Shown: positions 51,416 to 59,750 of the stretch, piece by piece
Position numbering within the stretch: position 1 is the first letter of the stretch
How the letters are laid out: each line of letters starts with the position of its first letter
NCBI GenBank assembly: GCA_009845425.1
Contig: VXZQ01000014.1
Coordinates: 271,783-335,782, forward strand
Reading direction: 5' to 3'
DNA from: Holophagales bacterium
Lineage (GTDB): Bacteria > Acidobacteriota > Thermoanaerobaculia > Multivoradales > Multivoraceae
Length of the DNA: 64,000 bases
Notes under the pieces: generated by a model
What the model was told of the DNA's origin: nothing
The model's database searches: none
The model's input: only the letters and a program-made list of their open reading frames with translations
Translations under genes and position numbers: made by a program

Positions 51416-52637
51416 CGTTCCAGGAGGTCCACACCCAGACCTTGAACGTATCGGTGCCGAACTCGTCGGCGTCGTACTGGGCCAGCTTGATGCCGAAGTC
51501 CTGCTTCCAGGGGGTGTTCCATACTGCCATCGCATCGATCTCGGAGCCGTAATCCATGCTGCCGACCGCCGAGCGGAACTGGTGCCAGCGGACGGTCCAG
51601 TTCCACGTGTCCAGGTTGTGGTCCAGGCGCAGGTAGAGGTCGACAAGGCCGTTCGCGGGGGTGCCCAGGAACTTGTCGGTCCAGCCGTTGAACCCGTGGA
51701 GCGTGGCCAGCGGCGTGCGGAAGCCGTACGTGCCGTCTCCGTCGAGGGCTTCGCGCACCGCGCGCACACTGATGTCGCCGCGCGTGAAGCCGATGGCGGT
51801 CTTCTGGTAGTCGAGGTCGACGCTGCCGGGGTGGTCCGCCCAATCGGACTGCACGACGTACTGGAGTTCCCACAGGACGGACGCCGCGCCGGCGTCGTGC
51901 GAGCCGTTGTAGCTGGCGCCCCAGTTCGAGGTCGAGTTTGCTTCGGCGCCGGGTCGGTCGTAGTCCAGCAGGTAGCCGAAGAGAGCCAGGTTGCCGGGAC
52001 CTGCCGGGCCCGAAACGTAGATCACGTGGGAGCCCATCGGCTCCTCGGCGCCGGTGATCCGGTGGGCTCGGTTCAGGAAGGCGTAGCGAAGCGTCCAGTC
52101 CGAGGCCAGGGAGGCGTCGAGAGCCGCGGCATCGAAGGCCTGGTGGTGCTGACGCCAGCCGACAGCGCCGACGAAACGCTGGTCGCCGATCAGAAGCTCC
52201 GTCCGGCCGAGCGTGAACGCGACCGATCCGCGCTCCAGTCTCGCGGCCGCCTGGTTGATCGCCGTGAGCGCCGGGTCGGCGATGACCGGCCGGTCACGGA
52301 CACCGTTGTCAAGGCTGCCGTAGCCGAGGTTGCGGTAGGTACGGTCGTTGCCGACCGGGGTCACGTCCTCCGCCTCGAGCAGGAAGGAAAAGCCGCGGTA
52401 GGCCTTCGTCTGCAGCTTGAGCGTCGTCCGCAAGGTCGAAGCGAGCGCCGCGCTGTCGAACGCGTCGTCGTCGGATTGTTCGACGCGGTAACGGAGACCG
52501 ACCGAAACGTCCGCGTCGCGGATCGCTTGTCCAAGCGTCGCCGGTCCCTGGGAAACGTTCTCCTCGTCACCTTGCGCAAGACCGGGCGAAACGCCGACGG
52601 TCGCGCTCAGCGCGAGCGGAATCAGACACTTGCGCAT
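51387..52637 (-). CDS. Alginate-export-like outer-membrane porin
   Basis: 416 aa from the ATG complementary to 52635-52637, giving a signal peptide (IPLALSATVGVSPGLAQGD). It is rich in aromatic, alternating strands typical of an outer-membrane barrel (VSVGLRYRVEQSDDDAFDS, RTTLKLQTKAYRGFSFLLEA, VAFTLGRTELLIGDQRFVGA, VRWHQFRSAVGSMDYG). The pattern of GRTELLIGDQRFVG followed by HHQAFDA resembles alginate_exp (AlgE-like) family members. It ends WTSWNVSLRSAGGR without the usual terminal Phe. Substrate unknown; polysaccharides or small anions are both possible. Divergent from the second haem/copper protein. Confidence 0.72.
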   Translation of the reverse strand: MRKCLIPLALSATVGVSPGLAQGDEENVSQGPATLGQAIRDADVSVGLRYRVEQSDDDAFDSAALASTLRTTLKLQTKAYRGFSFLLEAEDVTPVGNDRTYRNLGYGSLDNGVRDRPVIADPALTAINQAAARLERGSVAFTLGRTELLIGDQRFVGAVGWRQHHQAFDAAALDASLASDWTLRYAFLNRAHRITGAEEPMGSHVIYVSGPAGPGNLALFGYLLDYDRPGAEANSTSNWGASYNGSHDAGAASVLWELQYVVQSDWADHPGSVDLDYQKTAIGFTRGDISVRAVREALDGDGTYGFRTPLATLHGFNGWTDKFLGTPANGLVDLYLRLDHNLDTWNWTVRWHQFRSAVGSMDYGSEIDAMAVWNTPWKQDFGIKLAQYDADEFGTDTFKVWVWTSWNVSLRSAGGR

Positions 52638-52805
52638 GATCTGGTTGCGTACTCGGGGAGAAGAAGGTGGGGTCACCGGAGGCCGCCGGCAGTATACAAG
52701 CCGCCCGTTGGAGTACACTTGCTGAGCACTGACCTAGGATCCGAGCCTGCGCTCGATTCCATGCCCGCCCCTGGCGCCGCTGGCGGCAAACCGGAGACCA
52801 GACTC

Positions 52806-54137
52806 ATGAAGACCGCGACCTCTCGCCCCGTCCTCCTCGTGCTCGTTGCCGCCCTTGCCCTCCCGGGCATGGTCGTGGCCGCCGATGCGGATACGCCGAC
52901 TTTCTACGCCGACGTCCTGCCGGTGCTGCAGGAGAATTGCCAGACCTGTCATCGGCCGGAAGGCGAGGGCGAGAACATCGGCGGCATGATCGCGCCGATG
53001 CCGCTGATGACCTACCAGCAGACCCGGCCCTGGGCGCGCTCGATCGCTCGGGCGGTCGAGAACCGCTCGATGCCGCCCTGGTTCGCGACCGAGGCGACAC
53101 GCGGGAAGTTCCACCATGAGCGGGTCATGTCGGACGACGAGATCGAGACGGTTCTGGCCTGGGCCCGTGGCGGTTCGCCGGCGGGCGACGCGGCCGATGC
53201 GCCGGCGCCGAAGAAGTTCGTCGAGGAGGGCTCGGGCGGCTGGTCGCTCGGGCGTCCGGACCTTGTCGTTCAGATGCCGGAGAACTACTGGGTGGCCGAT
53301 GACATCGCCGACATCAACATCAACTTCGAGACCGAGCTCACCGAAGAGATGCTGCCGGAGACGGTCTGGGTGCGCGGCGTCGAGTTCAAGGTCGGCGGCA
53401 GCGACGTTCACCACATGTGCGCGAGTGTTCGGCCACCCGGCGGCGCCACCGCGCTCGGCAAGTTCAGCGACAGCTCGATCGGATGCATCGCGCTCGGCGC
53501 CGAGAGCCACCTGATGGAACCCGGCTACGCGATGAAGCTCGAGCCGGGTTCGACGATCGAGTTCTCGATGCACTACAACAAGGAGGCCGGCGAGGGCAGC
53601 GGTTTCCATGACCGGTCCGAGATCGGCTTCGTGTTCGCCGACGCTCCGGAGAGCGAGCTGCGCGAGGTCAAGTTCGACTCGATCGGCAATCTGACCTTCG
53701 AGATTCCGCCCGGCCACGAGCGCTGGAAGGTCGGTGCCGCGCGGGTTTTCCCGGTCGAGACTGACATCCTGGCCCTGTGGCCTCACGCCCACCTGCGGTC
53801 GGTCGCGGTGCGCTACGACGCCTTCTACCCCGACGGCACGACCGAGGTTCTTCTCGACGTGCCGAACTACGACCAGGAGTGGCAGACGACGTACCAGTAC
53901 AAGAAGCCGAAGACGATCCCTGCCGGCACCCGGGTCGAGGTGTCGATGTGGTTCGAGAACTCGCCCGAGCGCGGCGAGGAGCGAGGCTTCGACCCGGCGG
54001 ACAACGTCGTCAACGGTACGGCCACGACCGACGAGATGATGCTCGGCTTCGTGGCCTGGGCGCCGGTCGAGCCGGTCGATCCGATCGCGCTGCGGCTTGG
54101 AGTCGCCTCGATTCAGAGCACCGGCGGCGGGGAGTAG
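52806..54137 (+). CDS. Exported c-type haem / copper type II monooxygenase-like protein (copy 2)
   Basis: 443 aa. ATG 52806 gives a signal peptide (LLVLVAALALPGMVVAAD); an in-frame ATG at 52761 would precede the signal and is less likely. Haem motif NCQTCHRPEG early, as in copy 1 (2723-4042). The C-terminal domain has VHHMCASVRP, FSMHYNKEAGEGS and LALWPHAHLRSVAV. Copy 1 reads HYHKE and LHPHMHFRG at these points, so two histidines are replaced here. The two are clear paralogues (shared ends SFDSIG/FEIPPGH and STGGGE) that may have different metal sites. The next gene begins 10 bases later. Confidence 0.75.
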   Translation: MKTATSRPVLLVLVAALALPGMVVAADADTPTFYADVLPVLQENCQTCHRPEGEGENIGGMIAPMPLMTYQQTRPWARSIARAVENRSMPPWFATEATRGKFHHERVMSDDEIETVLAWARGGSPAGDAADAPAPKKFVEEGSGGWSLGRPDLVVQMPENYWVADDIADININFETELTEEMLPETVWVRGVEFKVGGSDVHHMCASVRPPGGATALGKFSDSSIGCIALGAESHLMEPGYAMKLEPGSTIEFSMHYNKEAGEGSGFHDRSEIGFVFADAPESELREVKFDSIGNLTFEIPPGHERWKVGAARVFPVETDILALWPHAHLRSVAVRYDAFYPDGTTEVLLDVPNYDQEWQTTYQYKKPKTIPAGTRVEVSMWFENSPERGEERGFDPADNVVNGTATTDEMMLGFVAWAPVEPVDPIALRLGVASIQSTGGGE

Positions 54138-54147
54138 GTAGGCGGGA

Positions 54148-54822
54148 ATGACCGGTTCGCGCGGGTGGTGGCGGCTGCCTTCGGTCGCTGCCGTCCTGCT
54201 GCTCTCGGCAGCGGCGTTTGGGGCGCCTGCGGCGGGTCAGTTCGCCGAGACCGAGAAAGTCATCGAGAAACCCTCGAAGGAGGGGGAGGGTCGTAAGCTC
54301 GACGCCTCGGGCCTGACCAACGCCTTCGCGCTACTGGTCAACGCGACCCGTTCTATCGACCGGGCCGAGATCGGCGGCGGCATGGTCGAGGTGAACGCCG
54401 GAAGGCTGCCGCTCCTCGGCGTGGACTGGGAGGCGTTGCAGGAGCACGAACAGGGCCTGTTCGAGTTTCAGACCGCGGCCGCGATCAAGCTGCGCACGGA
54501 GGCCGACATCGTGGTCGGCGACCTCGAGGTGCCGGCCGGCAACGTCTCACCCGGCTTCGCGGGCCTCTACAGCTTGTGGCTCCGCCTCGACGACGACGGT
54601 CAGTGGGTGCTGATCGTGAACAACGAGCCCGACGTCTGGGGCACGATGCACGATCCGGCGAAGGACCTGGGCGAGATCCGGCTTGAGCACTCGATCGTGG
54701 AGGGCGGGAAGCCGCGCCTGACGATCGAGATCGAGCCGCCCGAAGGCGACACCCCGGGGACGCTCAAGCTGTCCTGGGGCGAGCATCGCTGGCAGACGAC
54801 GGTCGCCGGCCTCAGGTCGTAA
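54148..54822 (+). CDS. Exported DUF2911-family protein
   Basis: 224 aa with signal peptide (AVLLLSAAAFGAPAAGQFA). The body contains the DUF2911 signature LEVPAGNVSPGFAGLYSLWL, WVLIVNNEPDVWGTMHDPAK and LKLSWGEHRWQTTVAG. DUF2911 proteins are small beta-sandwich periplasmic proteins of unknown role, common in Bacteroidetes and Acidobacteriota. It lies 10 bases after the haem/copper protein and is likely co-transcribed. No catalytic residues are recognisable. Confidence 0.75.
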   Translation: MTGSRGWWRLPSVAAVLLLSAAAFGAPAAGQFAETEKVIEKPSKEGEGRKLDASGLTNAFALLVNATRSIDRAEIGGGMVEVNAGRLPLLGVDWEALQEHEQGLFEFQTAAAIKLRTEADIVVGDLEVPAGNVSPGFAGLYSLWLRLDDDGQWVLIVNNEPDVWGTMHDPAKDLGEIRLEHSIVEGGKPRLTIEIEPPEGDTPGTLKLSWGEHRWQTTVAGLRS

Positions 54823-54880
54823 GTGCCAGGAAGCTAGCTCGACCGGAACCGCACGGGCCACGCGCGGGTTCTCGTGACGA

Positions 54881-55123
54881 CTACGGATCCAGGTGGTAGT
54901 CGATGTCCTCGAATCGGTCGCGTGGAAACGTGAAGATGAAGACCAGCGGTTCGGGGCCGATGCAGCGAAGGGCGTGTCTGGTGACGAGCCCGCCGCTCGG
55001 ACTGCGCTCGCGGCTGATCAGGAGCTTCCAGCGAATGGCGCTCGGGGAGTTGTTGGCCGGATCGGCCCAATCCTCCCAGTCGACGTCCGCCTGGTCGGCG
55101 ATCACGGGCTCCAGCGCGCGCAT
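54881..55123 (-). pseudogene. Internally deleted cupin remnant
   Basis: 80 aa frame, two bases after the MFS stop. The start, with AIRWKLLISRERSPSGGLV, matches the beginning of a cupin-2 protein, and the end, RCIGPEPLVFIFTFPRDRFE followed by DIDYHL, matches the end of the same domain. The central beta-barrel with the metal-binding histidines is absent, although the frame is open. The most economical reading is an in-frame deletion of the core. A small unrelated protein cannot be excluded, but the two halves are joined exactly where a cupin would lose its middle. Confidence 0.5.
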
Positions 55124-55125
55124 TC

Positions 55126-56400
55126 CTAGCCTGTGGCCGGCGGTGTGATCGGTCTCGCTCCCAACAGCGGTGCGCGCAGGCCGAACGCAACCAGGGAGCC
55201 GACCAGACAGAGTCCCGACAGGATGGACAGGGTGAGTACGTGCGAGCCCGACCAGTCCGAGAGCATGCCGGCCACGGTTGGGGCGGCCGGGGAGATCACA
55301 CCGGTGATCGCAAAGCGGATGCCGACCGTGGTGGCGAAGGCGCGGCGGCCATAGAAGGCCGAGTAGACGACCGGAATGCAGACGTAGGCCGCGCCGAAAC
55401 CGAGCCCGATCAACAACATGGAGAGGTAGGCCATCAACTCGGTGTTCGCGGCGATGAACAGCGCGCAGCCGGCGCCCTCCAGAATCAGGACGATGCCGAG
55501 CAGTCGTTGCGGCGTCATGAAGTCGCCCGCGAAGGCGCTCAGACGGCCGAACAGGCTGACCAGTACGCGGGCGCCCAGGATCGAACCCGCCGCGGCGGTG
55601 GTGAAGCCGAGAGCATCGAGATGGTGGCGGCCGAAGACGGCGATGATGCCCCACGGCACGCCGTAGGCGATGGACAGACCGACCAGGACGTAGAACTGGG
55701 ACGTGCGCAGGGCGAGCGGTGCAGTCCATTCGCCGCGGCCGGTTGGGCCGGAAGGACCGTCGCTCTCGGGTACCTTGGCCTGGACGCCGCCATCCGGCTC
55801 TTGCCCGATTCGCTCAGGCTCGCCGCGCATGAAGAGGGCGGCGAGGATGGCTACAAGGGCGGAGATGCCGGCGATAATCAGCCAGCCCGTGCGCCAGTCC
55901 GCGACCTCGAGGATTCCCGGAGCAAAGTACCTGAGCGTGAGGTAGCCGACCACGGCACCGCCGCCGAGGATCAAGGCCATGGCCCGTGAGCGATAGCGGA
56001 TGAACCAGTTCGAGGCCAGTGCCTGTGCCGCGAGGATGGTGCCGAAGCCGATTGCGATGCCGCCCAGCACCGCGTACGCGAACATGGCGTCGGCGAATGA
56101 CTCCACCCGGCTCATGAGCCAGAAGGCGACGACGCCGACGACCGCGCCGAGGCTCATCATGGACCGGATGCCCCAGCGTCCGATCGCGAAACCGGCCACC
56201 GGCCCGAGCAGGTGGTAGATCCAGCTGAAGACGCTGAAGATCAAGCCACCCTGGGTGTCGTTCATACCGAGGTCCGCCTGCATTTCGGGCAGGAAGAAGC
56301 CCCAGCAGTAGTACATCGGCGAGATGGCGAGGCCGTAGCAGGCCGAGCCGAGCCCGATCATCTGCCAGCCGAGGAAGCGGCGAGGCGGGTTGCTCGTCAT
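55126..56400 (-). CDS. MFS transporter, twelve-helix type
   Basis: 424 aa integral membrane protein, about twelve helices. First helix region LGSACYGLAISPMYYCWGFF, MFS loop motif FAIGRWGIRSMMSLGAVVG (G-x-x-x-D/R-R/K type) and a central cytoplasmic loop (FMRGEPERIGQEPDGGVQAK). The pattern resembles the MCT/oxalate-formate antiporter branch (LPEMQADLGMNDTQGGLIFS). The substrate is probably an organic anion. It follows the carboxylesterase by 40 bases on the same strand, so it may import a compound that the esterase releases or carry its product. Confidence 0.85.
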   Translation of the reverse strand: MTSNPPRRFLGWQMIGLGSACYGLAISPMYYCWGFFLPEMQADLGMNDTQGGLIFSVFSWIYHLLGPVAGFAIGRWGIRSMMSLGAVVGVVAFWLMSRVESFADAMFAYAVLGGIAIGFGTILAAQALASNWFIRYRSRAMALILGGGAVVGYLTLRYFAPGILEVADWRTGWLIIAGISALVAILAALFMRGEPERIGQEPDGGVQAKVPESDGPSGPTGRGEWTAPLALRTSQFYVLVGLSIAYGVPWGIIAVFGRHHLDALGFTTAAAGSILGARVLVSLFGRLSAFAGDFMTPQRLLGIVLILEGAGCALFIAANTELMAYLSMLLIGLGFGAAYVCIPVVYSAFYGRRAFATTVGIRFAITGVISPAAPTVAGMLSDWSGSHVLTLSILSGLCLVGSLVAFGLRAPLLGARPITPPATG

Positions 56401-56440
56401 TCCCGCTCCTACGGCTTCGTCTGGTTGGTTCGCTTGTCGC

Positions 56441-58039
56441 CTACTGTCCGCGGATCGCTTCGAGTCGGTCGTTGATGTCCCGTTCCAGCGCCTTCCCCGT
56501 TCTCACCTCGTCCCCGAGCTCGAGATAGGCCTGCTTCTTTCCATCGAACTCCGGCCAGGTCGGGCGGCCGCCGCCGTTCGGGTCGCCGGTGTGGGCGAAC
56601 TGGACCCAGTAGTCGATCATCAGCGCCGCGAGACGATCGTCGGTCTCGTCGTAGTTCTCGCCCTGAAGCGTGTTGAAGACGTAGCCCAGTTCGGCGGCGT
56701 GGTGCGCGCCCCAGGCCGGGTTCTCCGGGTTCACGCGGGTGAAGAAGTACTGGAACGCGGGCGAGGACACCTTGTCCATGCCGAGCAGCATGCGACGTGT
56801 GCCGCGCAGGAACCAGGTGTCGGTGATGAAGCGGTCCTGCTGCACCTTGAGTTCGTCGGCGTTCGACGACGGGTAGAGCTTCGCCACTTCCTTGGCCTGG
56901 TCGCCGTAGACGGGCTTCAGCGTTTCAAGGAACTCCGCCCGGTCGGTGATCGGCTGGAAGGCCATGAACATCGTGCCCTCGTTACGGTTCGTGCCGGCGA
57001 TCAGGGGGATGTCGTTCTGCTTCCCGGCCGTGTAGCGGTCTTCGCTGGACTCGGGCATGAAGGCCGTGCCGTAGGTGACGTGCGGCTCGTAGGCGCCGGG
57101 CTGGCCCGCCTGGGGGGTTCCGGTGATGATCGTCTTCGCGTCGAGGGTCCGCAGTGCCTTCGCCGTCTGTTTGGCGCCGTCGCCGAGCATCGCCGTCGCC
57201 CAGGCGACGCCGACGTCCTCGGCGCTGCCGTGAATGCCGTTCGCTCCGCCGAGCGGACGGACGTTGGTGTCGGTGACCCAGGGGCTTTCCGCGATCGCCC
57301 GGTGGATGAGCCCGCTGGCAAGGGGGCTCGCCATCAACGCGTGAACGCTGGTGCCGCCGGCGGACTCGCCGAAGATCGTCACGTTGTCCGGGTCGCCGCC
57401 GAACTGCGCGATGTTCCGCTCGACCCACTGGAGCGCCGCGATCTGATCGAGGAAGCCGTAGTTGCCGGACTCGCCGCCGGCCTCCTTTGAGAGTGCGGGG
57501 TGCGCCAGGTAACCGAGCGGCCCGAGCCGGTAGTTGATCGAAACGAGGACGACGCCCTTGGCAGCGAAGGCGGAGCCGTCATAGCCGATCTGGTTGCTCC
57601 AGCCGAGGCTCAGGCCTCCTCCGTGGATCCAGACCATCACCGGCCGTGGTTCGTCGCTTTCCCGAGCCGCCGTCCAGACGTTCAGGAACAGGCAGTCCTC
57701 GGACGACTCGGGCAGCGACTCGCCGGTCATCATCGCCAGAACCGGCGCCTGCGGACAGATGGCGCCGAACGCCGTCGCGTCGCGCACGCCGCTCCACGTC
57801 GCCACCGGCTGGGGCGCCTTCCAGCGCTGGTCGCCGACAGGGGGCGCCGCGAACGGGATGCCGCGGTAGACCGTGAGGCCGCTGTCCGCATCGAGCACTT
57901 CGCCCTGCAGCTTGCCGGAATCGATCTTGACGACGCCGGTGTCGGAGCTGGCGCCGAGGGTTGCGGTAACGAACAGGAGCGCGGGAACCAGGATGACGGT
58001 CCAGCGGACTCGGTTTCTGCGGCAGCGAATCTCGGCCAT
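56441..58039 (-). CDS. Type B carboxylesterase (p-nitrobenzyl-esterase-like), exported
   Basis: 532 aa with a leader (VILVPALLFVTATLGASSD). Alpha/beta-hydrolase motifs: VYRGIPFAAPPVGDQRWKAP, EDCLFLNVWTA, oxyanion-hole region MVWIHGGGLSLGW, nucleophile in VTIFGESAGGTSVHAL (about Ser226), acid near AGTNRNEGTMFMA and base His in GAHHAAELGYVF. These are textbook type B esterase features. The substrate is likely an ester of an organic acid in the periplasm. First gene of an esterase-MFS-cupin-remnant operon, divergent from the small exported protein with 145 bases between starts. Confidence 0.92.
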   Translation of the reverse strand: MAEIRCRRNRVRWTVILVPALLFVTATLGASSDTGVVKIDSGKLQGEVLDADSGLTVYRGIPFAAPPVGDQRWKAPQPVATWSGVRDATAFGAICPQAPVLAMMTGESLPESSEDCLFLNVWTAARESDEPRPVMVWIHGGGLSLGWSNQIGYDGSAFAAKGVVLVSINYRLGPLGYLAHPALSKEAGGESGNYGFLDQIAALQWVERNIAQFGGDPDNVTIFGESAGGTSVHALMASPLASGLIHRAIAESPWVTDTNVRPLGGANGIHGSAEDVGVAWATAMLGDGAKQTAKALRTLDAKTIITGTPQAGQPGAYEPHVTYGTAFMPESSEDRYTAGKQNDIPLIAGTNRNEGTMFMAFQPITDRAEFLETLKPVYGDQAKEVAKLYPSSNADELKVQQDRFITDTWFLRGTRRMLLGMDKVSSPAFQYFFTRVNPENPAWGAHHAAELGYVFNTLQGENYDETDDRLAALMIDYWVQFAHTGDPNGGGRPTWPEFDGKKQAYLELGDEVRTGKALERDINDRLEAIRGQ

Positions 58040-58184
58040 GTTGACTCCGGGTCGTGTGATCGGGGAGGCGACTCTATACGGCTGGCCCCGGTGGCTGGCC
58101 TCCGACGGCCGCCGTACACTAGGATCGTCCGTGCCCGGCTACAGACGACTGTCGTTCGGTCGTCATGACGACGGGAGTGCCAGG

Positions 58185-58784
58185 ATGCCGAAGATGGTCC
58201 GAAGGGTCGCCCCTGCTGCTGGTCTGTTGCTGCTGGGAGGACTGCATCTCGAGCCGCTTCAGGCCGGCGAAACCGACGTGCGGGAACGGACCCGCTCGGC
58301 CGCGTCTGTGCCGGCGGCCAGCGGGACTGGCGGCTGCATCGAGGGCGACACCGTCCTGTGCCTGCACGAAGGCCGCTACGAGGTTACGGTCGAGTTCACG
58401 GTGAACAGCGAGACGATGCGCGCCAAGGTGGCGAGGCCTCGTACAAGGGATTCTGGACTGTTCTACTTCTTCGAGCGGAACAACTGGGAGATGCTGCTCA
58501 AGGTGCTCGACGGCTGCGGCGAGAACCAGCATCACTGGGTGTTCGCCGCCACTGCGAGCGATGTCGGCATCCGGCTGGTCGTTCGCGACACGACGCTTCC
58601 GGCCCAGAACGCCGACGGCGGCATGATCGTCAACTCGAGAACGTACGACTTCCCGCCGATCGTCAGACGGCCTCAGGGTCCGGATGAGTCCGATGAGGAC
58701 TACCAGCGGAACGTCCTCGCGAAGGGCCACCCGGCGCTGACGGAAGTCGGCGCGTTCCCCGACGCCTGCCCGGCGAGCAGCTAG
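58185..58784 (+). CDS. Small exported protein with an acidobacterial-type beta domain
   Basis: 199 aa from ATG 58185 (leader APAAGLLLLGGLHLEPLQAG). The domain CLHEGRYEVTVEFTVNSETM, then SGLFYFFERNNWEMLLKVLD and HHWVFAATASDVGIRLVVRD, matches one I associate from memory with C-terminal parts of secreted proteins of marine Acidobacteriota. Its function is unknown. Two cysteines (GGCIEGDTVLC) precede it and may form a disulfide, and CG appears again in LDGCGENQ. A stand-alone version may be a binding or adhesion module. It is convergent with the luciferase-like gene, 9 bases apart. Confidence 0.6.
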   Translation: MPKMVRRVAPAAGLLLLGGLHLEPLQAGETDVRERTRSAASVPAASGTGGCIEGDTVLCLHEGRYEVTVEFTVNSETMRAKVARPRTRDSGLFYFFERNNWEMLLKVLDGCGENQHHWVFAATASDVGIRLVVRDTTLPAQNADGGMIVNSRTYDFPPIVRRPQGPDESDEDYQRNVLAKGHPALTEVGAFPDACPASS

Positions 58785-58793
58785 GGGACGGTC

Positions 58794-59738
58794 CTACGAG
58801 CCGATTCGGGCCAGGGCCCGGATCGACTCCTCGATCTCCCACGGCGCCGCGTCGGGAACGCCGCAGCGGGCGATGACGTGGGTCATGCCGATGCGCTCGC
58901 GGTAGCGGTCGAGCCCCGCGCGCACCTCGTCCGGTCCGCCGACGACCGCCCAGTTCTCGATGTCGGCCAGCTCCTCTTCCTGCACGAGGCGGGTGCCGGC
59001 GCGCGCCATCCTGAGCGCCTGCGCGGTCAGGGCGGAGCCGACGCGCTCGCAGGTGGACCGGTCTTCCGAGATGAAGACGGTGCGCATGACCGGAACGATC
59101 GGTCGCGGCGCACCCTGCGGCAGTGCCTCACGGTGGAGTTCGTGGTTCCTCTTCAGCCGGTCGATCGTCTCGAGGGGCGACGACAGGTAGGGTAGCCCCA
59201 GTTCGCCGGCCTGCTTGAGGGCCAGGGGGCCGAAGGCGGCGACCCAGAGTTCCGGATGCGGCTGCTGGACCGGCAGCGGCGCGATCCGCACGGGTTGACG
59301 TGCGCCGGACTCACCGACCTCGATCGCTTCGCCGGCCCAGGCGCGCTTCATCAGGTCGAGCGACTCCAGGAAGCGCTGGCGCTTGGTCCGCGGGTCGACG
59401 CCGAACGCCGCGAACAGCGCGGGCCGGAAACCGCGGCCCAGGCCGAGGATGACCCGGCCGTTCGAGAGTCGGTCGAGGACGGCGACTTCTTCGGCCGCCT
59501 GGAAGGCGTTGCGGACCGGCAGCAGATAGGAGGTCGTGCCCAGCCTCAGGTTCGTCGTCCGCGACGCTGCCGCAGCGAGAACGACGATGGGCGAGGGGCA
59601 GGCGGCGGCGCCGGTGAAATGGCTTTCCGGCAGGAAGAGCGAGTGGAAGCCGAGCCGGTCCGCGAACTCGGCCTGATCGGCGATCGACCTCGCCTCGTCT
59701 CCCAGGTAGTTGACCCAGGGGGTCAGCCCGATCTCGAT
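58794..59738 (-). CDS. Luciferase-like (LLM) oxidoreductase with apparent ATC start
   Basis: 314 aa if started at ATC 59738. The frame is open from about 59835, but between its start and a late internal ATG at 59351 it holds no ATG, GTG or TTG, while good coding sequence runs throughout: IEIGLTPWVNYLGDEARSIA, LGFHSLFLPESHFTG, LRLGTTSYLLPVRNAFQA, GRVILGLGRGFRPALFAAFG and LWVAAFGPLALKQAGELGL. A perfect AAGGAG at 59745-59750, overlapping the upstream stop codon, sits 6 bases before the ATC. So translation probably restarts there, or the true base is ATG and was mis-sequenced. Follows the beta-oxidation gene. Confidence 0.7.
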   Translation of the reverse strand: MEIGLTPWVNYLGDEARSIADQAEFADRLGFHSLFLPESHFTGAAACPSPIVVLAAAASRTTNLRLGTTSYLLPVRNAFQAAEEVAVLDRLSNGRVILGLGRGFRPALFAAFGVDPRTKRQRFLESLDLMKRAWAGEAIEVGESGARQPVRIAPLPVQQPHPELWVAAFGPLALKQAGELGLPYLSSPLETIDRLKRNHELHREALPQGAPRPIVPVMRTVFISEDRSTCERVGSALTAQALRMARAGTRLVQEEELADIENWAVVGGPDEVRAGLDRYRERIGMTHVIARCGVPDAAPWEIEESIRALARIGS

Positions 59739-59744
59739 GCGGGT

Positions 59745-59750
59745 CTCCTT
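59745..59750 (-). promoter_or_regulatory. Shine-Dalgarno AAGGAG deciding the luciferase-like start
   Basis: On the minus strand AAGGAG begins at the last base of the fadJ-like stop (TGA at 59752-59750). It is spaced 6 bases from ATC 59738, the best candidate start. This supports initiation at that codon rather than at the internal ATG 387 bases downstream. Confidence 0.55.

Noticed and set aside
55124..55729. Upstream extension of the cupin remnant
   Set aside because: It is an Arg/Pro-rich reading of the MFS gene in another frame.
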